A stretch of DNA of 13,279 nucleotides from SZUA-252 sp035716005 (lineage in GTDB: Bacteria > Eisenbacteria > RBG-16-71-46 > SZUA-252), in NCBI GenBank assembly GCA_035716005.1, contig DASTKG010000026.1, positions 1 through 13,279 of the forward strand. The letters run 5' to 3'. A model generated the notes under the pieces. The model had not been told where the DNA came from. It saw only the letters and a program-made list of their open reading frames with translations, and did no database searches. The first letter of the stretch is position 1. Each line of letters starts with the position of its first letter. The translations under genes and the position numbers were made by a program. Of this stretch, positions 1 through 6,339 are shown piece after piece.

Positions 1-50
1 GAGTCCGGAAGCGCGGTCCAGTCGGCCAGCCAGCTCCAGGTCACTTTCAC
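1..50 (-). CDS. pheT: Phenylalanyl-tRNA synthetase beta subunit, first codons only (runs off left edge)
   Basis: Only 16 complete codons are in the window, starting at a GTG (complement of 48-50). They read (V/M)KVTWSWLADWTALPD, which matches the conserved PheT opening M-K-V-s-x-x-W-L. A GAGGGAG ribosome binding site lies 8 nt before the GTG. The gene begins 37 nt after the pheS stop codon on the same strand, the usual pheS-pheT order. In the family, the beta subunit completes the alpha2-beta2 enzyme that charges tRNA-Phe and carries the editing domain; none of that part is visible here. The call rests on the N-terminal match and the context. Confidence 0.85.
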   Translation of the reverse strand, partial: MKVTWSWLADWTALPD

Positions 51-87
51 GATTCGATCTCCCTCGGGCTCGTCTCTCTCGAACGGC

Positions 88-1101
88 TCAGAACTGCCGC
101 AGCATGCGGCAGTCGTTCTGGTAGAACATGCGGATGTCGGGCACGCCGTGCCGGAGCATGATGAGCCGCTCCACGCCGACGCCGAAGGCGTAGCCGGTCC
201 AGAGTTCGGGATCGTAGCCGACGGCGCGGAAGACGTTCGGGTGGACCATCCCCGCGCCCAGCACCTCGAGCCATCCGCCGGAGAGAGGCCCGCAGACGTT
301 GCACCCCTTCCCGCCGCAGAAGAAGCAGCGGATGTCGACCGAGGCTCCCGGCTCCACGAAGGGGTAGTACGACGGCGCGAAGCGAATGACGGTCTCCGGC
401 CCGAAGAACTCCTTCAGGAAGCGGTCGAGGATCCCCTTGAGATCCGCGAGGCTCACGTCGCGATCCACGTAGAGCCCTTCCACCTGATGGAATTCGAAGT
501 GGTGCGTCGGGTCGACGGCCTCGTTCCGGTAGACCCGCCCCGGGCAGATGATGCGCACGGGAGGCGGCTGGGCCTCCATGACGCGGATCTGGACGGAGGA
601 GGTCTGCGGGCGCATGCAGGCGTCCTTCGAGAGGTAGAAGGTGTCGGTCGTGGCGCGCGCCGGATGCCCCTCGGGAATGTTCAGGGCGGTGAAGGCGTGC
701 CAGTCGTTCTCGACGTCGGGGCCGGAGGCGATGGAGAAGCCGAGGCCGTGGAAGATCGTCTCGATCTCCTCGAGCACCGACGCGATGAGGTGGGGGCGCC
801 CGACGCGCGGACGGCGGCCGGGGAGCGTGACGTCGCGCGCCGGCCCGGTGGCCGCGGCGGCGCCGAGTCGCGTCTCGGCCGCGGCGAGGCAGCCCTCCAG
901 GTGGACGCGCGCCTCGTTCGCGCGAGCGCCGACCGCCGCCCGTTCGTCGGGCGGCAGGTCTTTCAGCCCACGGAGGAGAAGGGTGAGGTCGCTCTTACGC
1001 CCCAGGAACCGGACGCGGACCGCTTCCAGGTCCGCGCCGCTCCCGGCGGAAGCGAACGCCCGCTCCCCCTCGGCTCGGAGCGCGTCGATCCGCTCGATCA
1101 C
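88..1101 (-). CDS. pheS: Phenylalanyl-tRNA synthetase alpha subunit
   Basis: This 337-residue protein is the catalytic subunit that joins phenylalanine to tRNA-Phe in the cytoplasm. It has the N-terminal coiled-coil arm (about 1-85), then the class II core. Motif 2 lies around PVRIICPGRVYRNE and motif 3 in the C-terminal GYAFGVGVERLIMLR segment, which holds the Phe-pocket residues. The length is near the usual 325-345. Cys259, Cys262, Cys267 and Cys270 form a CxxC-x4-CxxC knuckle between the core strands; many non-enterobacterial PheS proteins have this and it probably binds zinc. The start is GTG at 1101, chosen because MIERIDALRAEGE fits the family N-terminus. I see no good Shine-Dalgarno, and rplT stops only 14 nt upstream, so translational coupling to rplT is likely. 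There is no room for a pheM-type attenuator before it. Confidence 0.97.
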   Translation of the reverse strand: MIERIDALRAEGERAFASAGSGADLEAVRVRFLGRKSDLTLLLRGLKDLPPDERAAVGARANEARVHLEGCLAAAETRLGAAAATGPARDVTLPGRRPRVGRPHLIASVLEEIETIFHGLGFSIASGPDVENDWHAFTALNIPEGHPARATTDTFYLSKDACMRPQTSSVQIRVMEAQPPPVRIICPGRVYRNEAVDPTHHFEFHQVEGLYVDRDVSLADLKGILDRFLKEFFGPETVIRFAPSYYPFVEPGASVDIRCFFCGGKGCNVCGPLSGGWLEVLGAGMVHPNVFRAVGYDPELWTGYAFGVGVERLIMLRHGVPDIRMFYQNDCRMLRQF

Positions 1102-1115
1102 GAGGTGGCGCGGCG

Positions 1116-1475
1116 TTAGGCGGCGATGGTCTGCTTCGCGACTTCAGCCAGGCGCGCGAACGCGTCGGCGTCGCGAACAGCGAGGTCGGCGAGGATCTTA
1201 CGATCGATCTCGACGTTGGCGGCCTTGAGCCCACTGATGAACTTGTTGTACGAGAGCCCGTGAAGGCGCGCGGCCGCGTTGATGCGGACGATCCAGAGAC
1301 TGCGGAAATCGCGCTTCTTCTTGCGGCGGTCCACATACGCGAACTGCATCGCGCGCATGAGGGTCTCTTTGGCGGTCTGGTAGAGCTTGCGCCGGCCGCC
1401 GCGGTTTCCCTTCACCGCGATCATGACCTTCCGGCGGCGCTTGCGTCCCGGTACGACGGTTTTAGTACGTGGCAT
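1116..1475 (-). CDS. rplT: 50S ribosomal protein L20
   Basis: This 119-residue, highly basic protein begins MPRTKTVVPGRKRRRK and contains the L20 signatures AKETLMRAMQFAYVDRRKKKRDFRSLWI and INAAARLHGLSYNKFI (given as landmarks at about residues 35-80). It matches L20 along its whole length (usual size 117-119). L20 binds 23S rRNA early in large-subunit assembly and in several bacteria represses its own operon by binding a leader that mimics its rRNA site. The ATG is preceded by GAGG at 9 nt. It lies 37 nt after rpmI and 14 nt before pheS in the same operon. Confidence 0.98.
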   Translation of the reverse strand: MPRTKTVVPGRKRRRKVMIAVKGNRGGRRKLYQTAKETLMRAMQFAYVDRRKKKRDFRSLWIVRINAAARLHGLSYNKFISGLKAANVEIDRKILADLAVRDADAFARLAEVAKQTIAA

Positions 1476-1512
1476 TTTCTAAGTCCTCAATGTCGGGGAG
1501 ATCCGGGACGGA

Positions 1513-1722
1513 TCACTCGCCGTACGGCAGAAGTTTTGCCATGAGATAACGCTGCGTGTGCTCCACGAGCGTGGCCGACCCGAGCCGGCGCTTCCTCTTC
1601 CGGTTCTTGCCACCCTTCAGTCCCAGGTGGTGGCGGGCCCCGGAGCGGCCCCTCTTGAGCTTTCCGGTGCCCGTCCGCTTGAACCGCTTCGCGGTGGCCC
1701 GGCTGGTCTTCATCTTCGGCAT
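1513..1722 (-). CDS. rpmI: 50S ribosomal protein L35
   Basis: This 69-residue basic protein starts MPKMKTSRATAKRFK and has the L35 core with KRGRSGARHHLGLKGGKNRKRKRRL, then a short C-terminal extension ending LMAKLLPYGE. Typical L35 is 64-67 residues. It is a small structural protein of the large ribosomal subunit. The infC stop codon merges with its ribosome binding site (TAAGGAG) 5 nt before the ATG, and the gap to infC is 9 bp, so the two genes are very likely translationally coupled. The infC-rpmI-rplT order is conserved across bacteria. Confidence 0.97.
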   Translation of the reverse strand: MPKMKTSRATAKRFKRTGTGKLKRGRSGARHHLGLKGGKNRKRKRRLGSATLVEHTQRYLMAKLLPYGE

Positions 1723-1731
1723 CGCTGCTCC

Positions 1732-2394
1732 TTACGGATTGGACGTTCCCGACGGCGTGGACGTTCCGGACGGAGTCGACGTTCCGGGCTTCGGCGTCGC
1801 CGCGCTCGGCTTCGACGTCGACTCCCGCTTCGCGGCGGGAGCGGGCGCGCTGGGCGTCGCCAGCTTCGGCTTCACGACGGTCGCGCGCGGCACCATGAGG
1901 AGGACCATGTTGCGCCCTTCCATGCGGGCCGGAATTTCCACCTGCCCGATGTCCTCGAGGTCCTTGATGGCCTGATCGAGGAGCCGCTTGCCCGCCGACG
2001 TGTGCGCCATTTCGCGCCCACGGAACGTGACCGTGAATTTGACCTTGTCGTGATGCGAGAGGAATTCGCGCGCGTGATTCACCTTGAAGGTGTAGTCGTG
2101 CTCCTCGATCTTCGGGCGGAGCTTCACTTCCTTCAGCTGGCTCGCGTGCTGCTTCTTCTTCGCCTTCTGCTGCTTCTTGTTCTGCTCGTACTTGAACTTC
2201 CCGTAATCCATCACCCGGCAGACGGGAGGCTTCGACGTCGGGGAGACTTCCACCAGGTCGAGGTTTCGCTCCTGCGCGTAGGCGAGGGCTTCACGGATAC
2301 CGAGGATCCCCACTTGCTCGCCGTCGGGGCCGATCACCCGGACGGTGGGAATGCGGATTCGGTCGTTGACGCGGACTTCCTGCTTAGAGGCGAT
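1732..2394 (-). CDS. infC: Translation initiation factor IF-3 with AUC start and Ser/Thr/Pro-rich C-terminal tail
   Basis: IF-3 binds the 30S subunit and checks start-codon and initiator-tRNA pairing. The frame from ATC at 2392-2394 gives 220 residues: (M)ASKQEVRVNDRIRIPTVRV, then the N-domain with LVEVSPTSKPPVCRVMDYGKF, a Lys-rich linker (about 70-85), and the C-domain with FRGREMAH and EGRNMVLLMVPR ending near residue 170. The first ordinary start codon (GTG at 2337) would delete the conserved VNDRIR strand. The ATC instead sits 8 nt behind a perfect AGGAGG and matches where IF-3 normally begins, so ATC is my start. AUU/AUC starts on infC are a known self-regulation device. Residues 171-220 are a low-complexity Lys/Ala/Ser/Thr/Pro tail ending in near-identical GTSTPS repeats, absent from E. 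coli IF-3 (180 residues). Confidence 0.93.
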   Translation of the reverse strand: MASKQEVRVNDRIRIPTVRVIGPDGEQVGILGIREALAYAQERNLDLVEVSPTSKPPVCRVMDYGKFKYEQNKKQQKAKKKQHASQLKEVKLRPKIEEHDYTFKVNHAREFLSHHDKVKFTVTFRGREMAHTSAGKRLLDQAIKDLEDIGQVEIPARMEGRNMVLLMVPRATVVKPKLATPSAPAPAAKRESTSKPSAATPKPGTSTPSGTSTPSGTSNP

Positions 2395-2408
2395 AGGAAC
2401 GCCCTCCT
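2392..2408 (-). promoter_or_regulatory. infC ribosome binding site and AUC start codon
   Basis: The minus strand reads AGGAGG (complement of 2403-2408), an 8-nt spacer, then ATC (complement of 2392-2394). No in-frame ATG, GTG or TTG lies nearby that would restore the conserved N-terminus. A strong Shine-Dalgarno paired with a non-canonical start is the arrangement expected for IF-3 autoregulation. Confidence 0.8.
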
Positions 2409-2605
2409 CTTGGAGACCGGGACGATGATCGAGGCAGGAGGGCTCGGCTTCCGGAGGGTGCTGCCACGCGATTCCGGGCGCCTTGGCGTCCGAATGGGCA
2501 ACGGCCGGCCGTGCTCGACGGCGGCCTCCGTTCAGGAACCCCGGTAGCGTTGCGCCTCGGGGTGAGAAGCCTACGGCTCCTGCTTGGATCTAGATGGCCC
2601 GGATC
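2395..2605 (-). other. 211-bp thrS-infC spacer with two potential stem-loops
   Basis: No gene is seen here. In the transcript two hairpins can form. One has arms ACCCCG and CGGGGT (2538-2543 with 2558-2563) and a nested GCG/CGC stem. The other has GGCCG paired to CGGCC (2507-2511 with 2522-2526) around a 10-nt loop. Neither is followed by a U-run, so they do not look like intrinsic terminators. In other bacteria this gap can hold an L20-controlled leader; I cannot show a match to that structure. Confidence 0.35.
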
Positions 2606-4522
2606 TTACTGTCGGGCCGCGATTTCGGCAACCAGTTTTTCCACGAAGGCGTCGAGCGGCAAGGCCCCCTCGTTCCCCTTCTTCCGGCTCCGGACGGAGA
2701 CGGCCCGATCCTCCAGCTCCTTCCGCCCCAGGATCAGCATGTAGGGGATCTTCATCATCTCGGCGTCCCGGATCTTGGCCCCCATCTTGTCCTCGCGGAG
2801 GTCGGCCTCGACCCGGATCCCCTTCTCGAGCAGGAGCTTCTTGATCTCCAGGGCGTACGGGACTTGGGCTTCGGCGATGGTGATGAGCTGCACCTGGACC
2901 GGGGCCAGCCAGACCGGGAAGTCGCCTCCGTAGTGCTCGATCAGGGTCGCGAAGAAGCGCTCCATCGAGCCGAGCAGGGCCCGGTGGATCATGTAGACGG
3001 GGTGTTCCTGCCCGTCCGAGCCGACGTAATTGGCCTCCAGCCGGCGCGGCAGGTTGAAGTCGAACTGGATGGTGGAGCATTGCCATTCCCGGCCGATCGC
3101 GTCGGCGATCTTCACGTCGATCTTGGGGCCGTAGAAGACGGCCTCCCCCTCCGCGCGCTTGTACGGAAGCCCCGACTCCTTCACGACGCGCTCGAGCGCG
3201 CCTTCCGCCAGCTCCCAGTCGGCGTCGGAGCCGAGGTAGTCCTGCTTGCGGTTCGGGTCGCGCACGGAGAGCTCGACGTTGAACTTGTCGAAGCCGAAGG
3301 TGGCGAGCATGAAGCGGGTGAAATCGAGAACGCCTCGAATCTCGTCCTCCACCTGCTCGGCGGTGCAGAAGATGTGGGCGTCGTCCTGGGTGAAGCCCCG
3401 GACTCGCGCCAGGCCGTGGAGGACGCCCGACTTCTCGAACCGGTAGACGGTCCCCAGCTCCCCGATCCGGATCGGCAGCTCGCGATACGAATGCTTGTGC
3501 GAGTTGTAGATGAGGATGTGGAAGGGACAGTTCATCGGCTTGAGGACGTAGTCCTTCTCGTCGACCTTCAGGAAGTACATGTTCTGCTTGTAGTGCTCGG
3601 TGTGCCCCGACCGGTTCCAGAGATCGACCTGCGCGATGTGGGGCGAGTAGACGAGCTTGTAGCCGCGCCGGAGATGCTCCTCCTTCCAGAAGTCCTCCAC
3701 GGTGCGGCGGATCGCGGCGCCGTGCGGATGCCAGAAGATGAGCCCGCCGCCCGCCTCGTCGTGCACGCTGTAGAGATCGAGCGCGGCGCCGACCCGGCGA
3801 TGATCGCGGAGCTTCGCTTCCTCGATCCTACGGAGATGCTCGTCCAGGGCCTCCTGGGTCGGGAACGCGGTCCCGTAGATCCGCTGAAGCATCGGGCGGT
3901 CCGAATCGCCGCGCCAGTACGCCCCGGCGACCGAGGTGAGCTTGAAATGCTTCAGCATCTTGGTCTTCGGCACGTGCGGGCCGCGGCAGAGATCGGTGAA
4001 GTAGGAATGGGTGTAGGTGCTGACGGTCGGATCGGGGAGATCCTCGATGATCTCGACCTTGAACTTCTCGCCGAGGCGCTGGAAGCGGTCGATCGCCTCC
4101 TCCCGCTTCAGCTCCCCGCGAACGAAGCGATGGTCCTCCTTCGCGATCTCGTGCATCAGCTTCTCGATCGCGGCCAGGTCCTCCACCGAGATCGGGCGCG
4201 ACACCTCGAAGTCGTAGTAGAAGCCTTCGTCGATGGCGGGCCCGATGGCGAACTTCACCTCGGGGAAGATCTTCATCACGGCCGAGGCCATGAGGTGCGC
4301 GGTGGAGTGGCGAAGCACGGCGAGACCCTCGGGAGTGTCGACCGACACGAACTCGATCGCCCCCGACTCGCGGACCGGAGTGTGGAAGTCGACGACGCGG
4401 CCGTTCAGCTTGGCGGCCACGCCCTCCTTGAAGCCCTGCGGGTAGGAGCGCTTGAAAACCTCGCCGAGGGTCGAGCCCTCCTCGGCCTCCAGGCGCTGCC
4501 CTGCGATGTCGAGGGTGATCAT
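2606..4522 (-). CDS. thrS: Threonyl-tRNA synthetase
   Basis: This 638-residue class II enzyme charges tRNA-Thr in the cytoplasm. The domains are in order: TGS (about 1-62); the SAD editing domain with HSTAH (His72, His76) and CRGPH (Cys179, His183), the residues that clear seryl-tRNA; the catalytic core with zinc ligands Cys332 (MNCPFH), His383 (DDAHIF) and His513 (MIHRALLGS); and the C-terminal anticodon-binding domain (about 540-638). The length and all ligand positions are within a few residues of E. coli ThrS (642). The ATG at 4522 has AAGG 8 nt upstream. It follows tRNA-Val by 34 bp, too short for its own promoter, a T-box or an E. coli-type operator, so it is almost certainly transcribed from the tRNA promoter. 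Confidence 0.98.
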   Translation of the reverse strand: MITLDIAGQRLEAEEGSTLGEVFKRSYPQGFKEGVAAKLNGRVVDFHTPVRESGAIEFVSVDTPEGLAVLRHSTAHLMASAVMKIFPEVKFAIGPAIDEGFYYDFEVSRPISVEDLAAIEKLMHEIAKEDHRFVRGELKREEAIDRFQRLGEKFKVEIIEDLPDPTVSTYTHSYFTDLCRGPHVPKTKMLKHFKLTSVAGAYWRGDSDRPMLQRIYGTAFPTQEALDEHLRRIEEAKLRDHRRVGAALDLYSVHDEAGGGLIFWHPHGAAIRRTVEDFWKEEHLRRGYKLVYSPHIAQVDLWNRSGHTEHYKQNMYFLKVDEKDYVLKPMNCPFHILIYNSHKHSYRELPIRIGELGTVYRFEKSGVLHGLARVRGFTQDDAHIFCTAEQVEDEIRGVLDFTRFMLATFGFDKFNVELSVRDPNRKQDYLGSDADWELAEGALERVVKESGLPYKRAEGEAVFYGPKIDVKIADAIGREWQCSTIQFDFNLPRRLEANYVGSDGQEHPVYMIHRALLGSMERFFATLIEHYGGDFPVWLAPVQVQLITIAEAQVPYALEIKKLLLEKGIRVEADLREDKMGAKIRDAEMMKIPYMLILGRKELEDRAVSVRSRKKGNEGALPLDAFVEKLVAEIAARQ

Positions 4523-4556
4523 GCGAGGATCCTTCGAGATCGGGAGAATTCGGAAG

Positions 4557-4633
4557 TGGTGGGCGGTAGAGGACTTGAACCTCTGACCCCCTGCATGTCA
4601 AGCAGGTACTCTAACCAACTGAGCTAACCGCCC
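4557..4633 (-). tRNA. tRNA-Val (anticodon GAC), CCA encoded
   Basis: The cloverleaf closes fully. The acceptor GGGCGGT pairs with ACCGCCC. The D-arm is GCTC/GAGT with one G-U pair. The anticodon stem CCTGC/GCAGG encloses loop TTGACAT with anticodon GAC (complement of 4597-4599), reading Val GUC/GUU. The T-arm AGAGG/CCTCT has loop TTCAAGT. The discriminator A is followed by a genome-encoded CCA (complement of 4557-4559). It lies between its promoter and thrS. Confidence 0.97.
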
Positions 4634-4665
4634 ATGTGTCCGCTCGTTGAAGCGAGCAGACGACG

Positions 4666-4693
4666 ATTCTAGCGAAACTCGCTCCCCTGTCAA
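4666..4693 (-). promoter_or_regulatory. Sigma70-type promoter of the tRNA-Val/thrS/infC/pheST operon
   Basis: The minus strand has a perfect TTGACA -35 (complement of 4688-4693), a 16-bp spacer and TAGAAT as -10 (complement of 4666-4671). Transcription would begin near 4659, about 26 nt before the mature tRNA 5' end. That short leader contains a GCTCG/CGAGC hairpin (4642-4657). The -35 box contains the TGA stop of the upstream glycosyltransferase gene. Confidence 0.85.
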
Positions 4694-6339
4694 GGAGTGC
4701 CCGCCGGTCCCCCCATCGGCACCACCTCGTAGACGAGGGCCCCGTAGCTTTCGTGCACGCGCTCGAAGCCCGGCAGGGGGGCCGTGGCCTCGGCCAGGGG
4801 GCGGATCCCCGGGCGGAACGCGACCTCCGCGCTCGAGACCAGGACGTATCGCGCCCGCTCGCGGGTCGCGATGGCGTGCAGGGAGTCGAGGCCGGCGAAC
4901 TCGGGCATCGGAACGAAGCGGAAGCCCGGGATGAAGGCGGCGTGGGGCTTTCGAGCCATCAATCCGTCCCCCTCCGCGCGGGGCGCGGCGCGAAGGAAGG
5001 CGATGGCGGGCTCGAGATCGTGCGGCCCCGCCGAGACCGACTCGCCCCATCTCGGATCGACGGCGCGTCCGTACGAGGCGGCGGCGAGCGGGATCAGGAG
5101 CAGGAGAAAGAGGAACGTCCGGAGCGGGAAGACGCGCTCCAGGGCGCCGAGGGGCCTCCCGAGCGTCGGGGAGACGACCGGCCACGCGGCCAGGGCCGCG
5201 TAGAACGGGAGGATCGAGAGCGAGAATCGCGCGCCGTAGAAGACCGGCACGAGGGTGAGAAAACTGAGCGCTCCGAAGGCGAAGTAGCCCACGACGCGCC
5301 GTTCGGGACGGTCGCGCCACATCAAGAAAGCTCCGGCGGCGGCGAGCACGCCCGCCGCGATCGGCAGGAGATCGGTCAGGTCGCGGCGGATGTGATCGAA
5401 GAAGTTGGCGACCATCGTCCCGGCGAACCGGCGAGGGTCGTTCAGCACGACGTCGGCGAGGGAGTGCATCGTCCGGCCGCCGTAGAAGAACTTCTCCCAG
5501 TTCCCTTCCCCGTAGACCGCGTACCCGACGTTCACGTAGTTCGAGTTCGTGAGCGGGTTCCCCGTCTGAATCGCGTTCACCACGAGCCAGGGGAGCGCGC
5601 CGAGGAGGAACGCCGCGGACCAGAGCGCCGCGCGCCGCGCCCGGTCGCGCATCGGCCCGGCGGGAACCTGGAAGGCCAGGAAGAGGAGGAGCGCCCCCGG
5701 CAGCAGGAAGAGTCCGTTGTAGCGCGTGGAGAACGCGAAGCCGCCGAGGAGGCCGCTCGCGAGGAGCGAGCGGAGGGACGGGCTCTTGCTTCGAAGCAGG
5801 AGCGCCACCGAGGCGAGCGAGACGGCGAGGAAGAACATGTCGGTCCCGACCTCGTAGGTGTTCTGGATGAAGACGAGGTTCGCGAGGACGAGCGCCAGGC
5901 TCGCGAGCGCGTGGACCGGTCCGAAGAGGCTCCGGTGGAGCCGGTAGAGGATCCACGCGGCGCCGACGGCCGAGAGGAGCGCCACGATCTGCCCCGCGCG
6001 GAAGATGTCGAAGCCGAGGAACGACACGGCGGCCACGACGAGCGGATAGCCCCACCCCTTCGAATCGTAGTTCTCGATCGAGACGACGCCGCGCAGGAGA
6101 TCGCGCGCCGCGGGCCCGTACTTCCAGTAGAAATCGGTCTCCACCGCGAAATTGCCGATCGTGTGCCGGGAGAAGGCGGTCACGAGCCAGTAGAGGCCGT
6201 AGAGGGCCACGAGCGAGTAGGCGACCCAGCGCGTCCAGCGGGTCGAGCCCGCGTGGTGCGCGCCGGCATGGTGCGCGCCGGCCGAAGGCGCCGGCCGTCC
6301 GCGCGGCGTTCGCTTCGCGGGCCGCGGCGTCGCGCTCAT
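4690..6339 (-). CDS. Polytopic membrane protein, GT-C-fold (ArnT/PMT-like) glycosyltransferase
   Basis: This 549-residue integral membrane protein has a basic N-terminus (1-36), a first membrane helix at about 38-57, then roughly ten more hydrophobic helices to about residue 430, and a soluble C-terminal domain (about 435-549). The acidic ETD (Glu67, Asp69) in the first external loop and the following YDSKGWGYPL are what GT-C enzymes using polyprenyl-phosphate sugars show at this place. The substrate and acceptor cannot be told; lipid A, a glycan or a protein are all possible. The ATG at 6339 overlaps the aroF stop as ATGA, which fixes the start. A longer frame exists upstream, but it lies inside aroF and is not membrane-like. 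Residues 20-31 contain a duplicated AHHAG from a 15-bp tandem repeat. The membrane-enzyme class is fairly certain; the glycosyltransferase role is inferred. Confidence 0.75.
   Translation of the reverse strand: MSATPRPAKRTPRGRPAPSAGAHHAGAHHAGSTRWTRWVAYSLVALYGLYWLVTAFSRHTIGNFAVETDFYWKYGPAARDLLRGVVSIENYDSKGWGYPLVVAAVSFLGFDIFRAGQIVALLSAVGAAWILYRLHRSLFGPVHALASLALVLANLVFIQNTYEVGTDMFFLAVSLASVALLLRSKSPSLRSLLASGLLGGFAFSTRYNGLFLLPGALLLFLAFQVPAGPMRDRARRAALWSAAFLLGALPWLVVNAIQTGNPLTNSNYVNVGYAVYGEGNWEKFFYGGRTMHSLADVVLNDPRRFAGTMVANFFDHIRRDLTDLLPIAAGVLAAAGAFLMWRDRPERRVVGYFAFGALSFLTLVPVFYGARFSLSILPFYAALAAWPVVSPTLGRPLGALERVFPLRTFLFLLLLIPLAAASYGRAVDPRWGESVSAGPHDLEPAIAFLRAAPRAEGDGLMARKPHAAFIPGFRFVPMPEFAGLDSLHAIATRERARYVLVSSAEVAFRPGIRPLAEATAPLPGFERVHESYGALVYEVVPMGGPAGTP
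6252..6281. repeat. 15-bp tandem duplication in the glycosyltransferase N-terminus
   Basis: Two adjacent 15-bp units (6252-6266 and 6267-6281) differ at one base and encode AHHAG twice on the minus strand. It lies in the cytoplasmic tail before the first membrane helix and is probably slippage without effect on the fold. Confidence 0.7.

Noticed and set aside
2594..4627. A 677-codon open frame on the plus strand opposite thrS
   Set aside because: It is the antisense shadow of a GC-rich thrS gene. It has no recognisable domain and runs through the tRNA gene; thrS on the other strand has every catalytic residue.
4634..4690. T-box or threonine-responsive operator controlling thrS
   Set aside because: The leader between the promoter and the tRNA is about 26 nt and the tRNA-thrS gap 34 bp, too short for a T-box; no AGGGTGG-like T-box core was seen.
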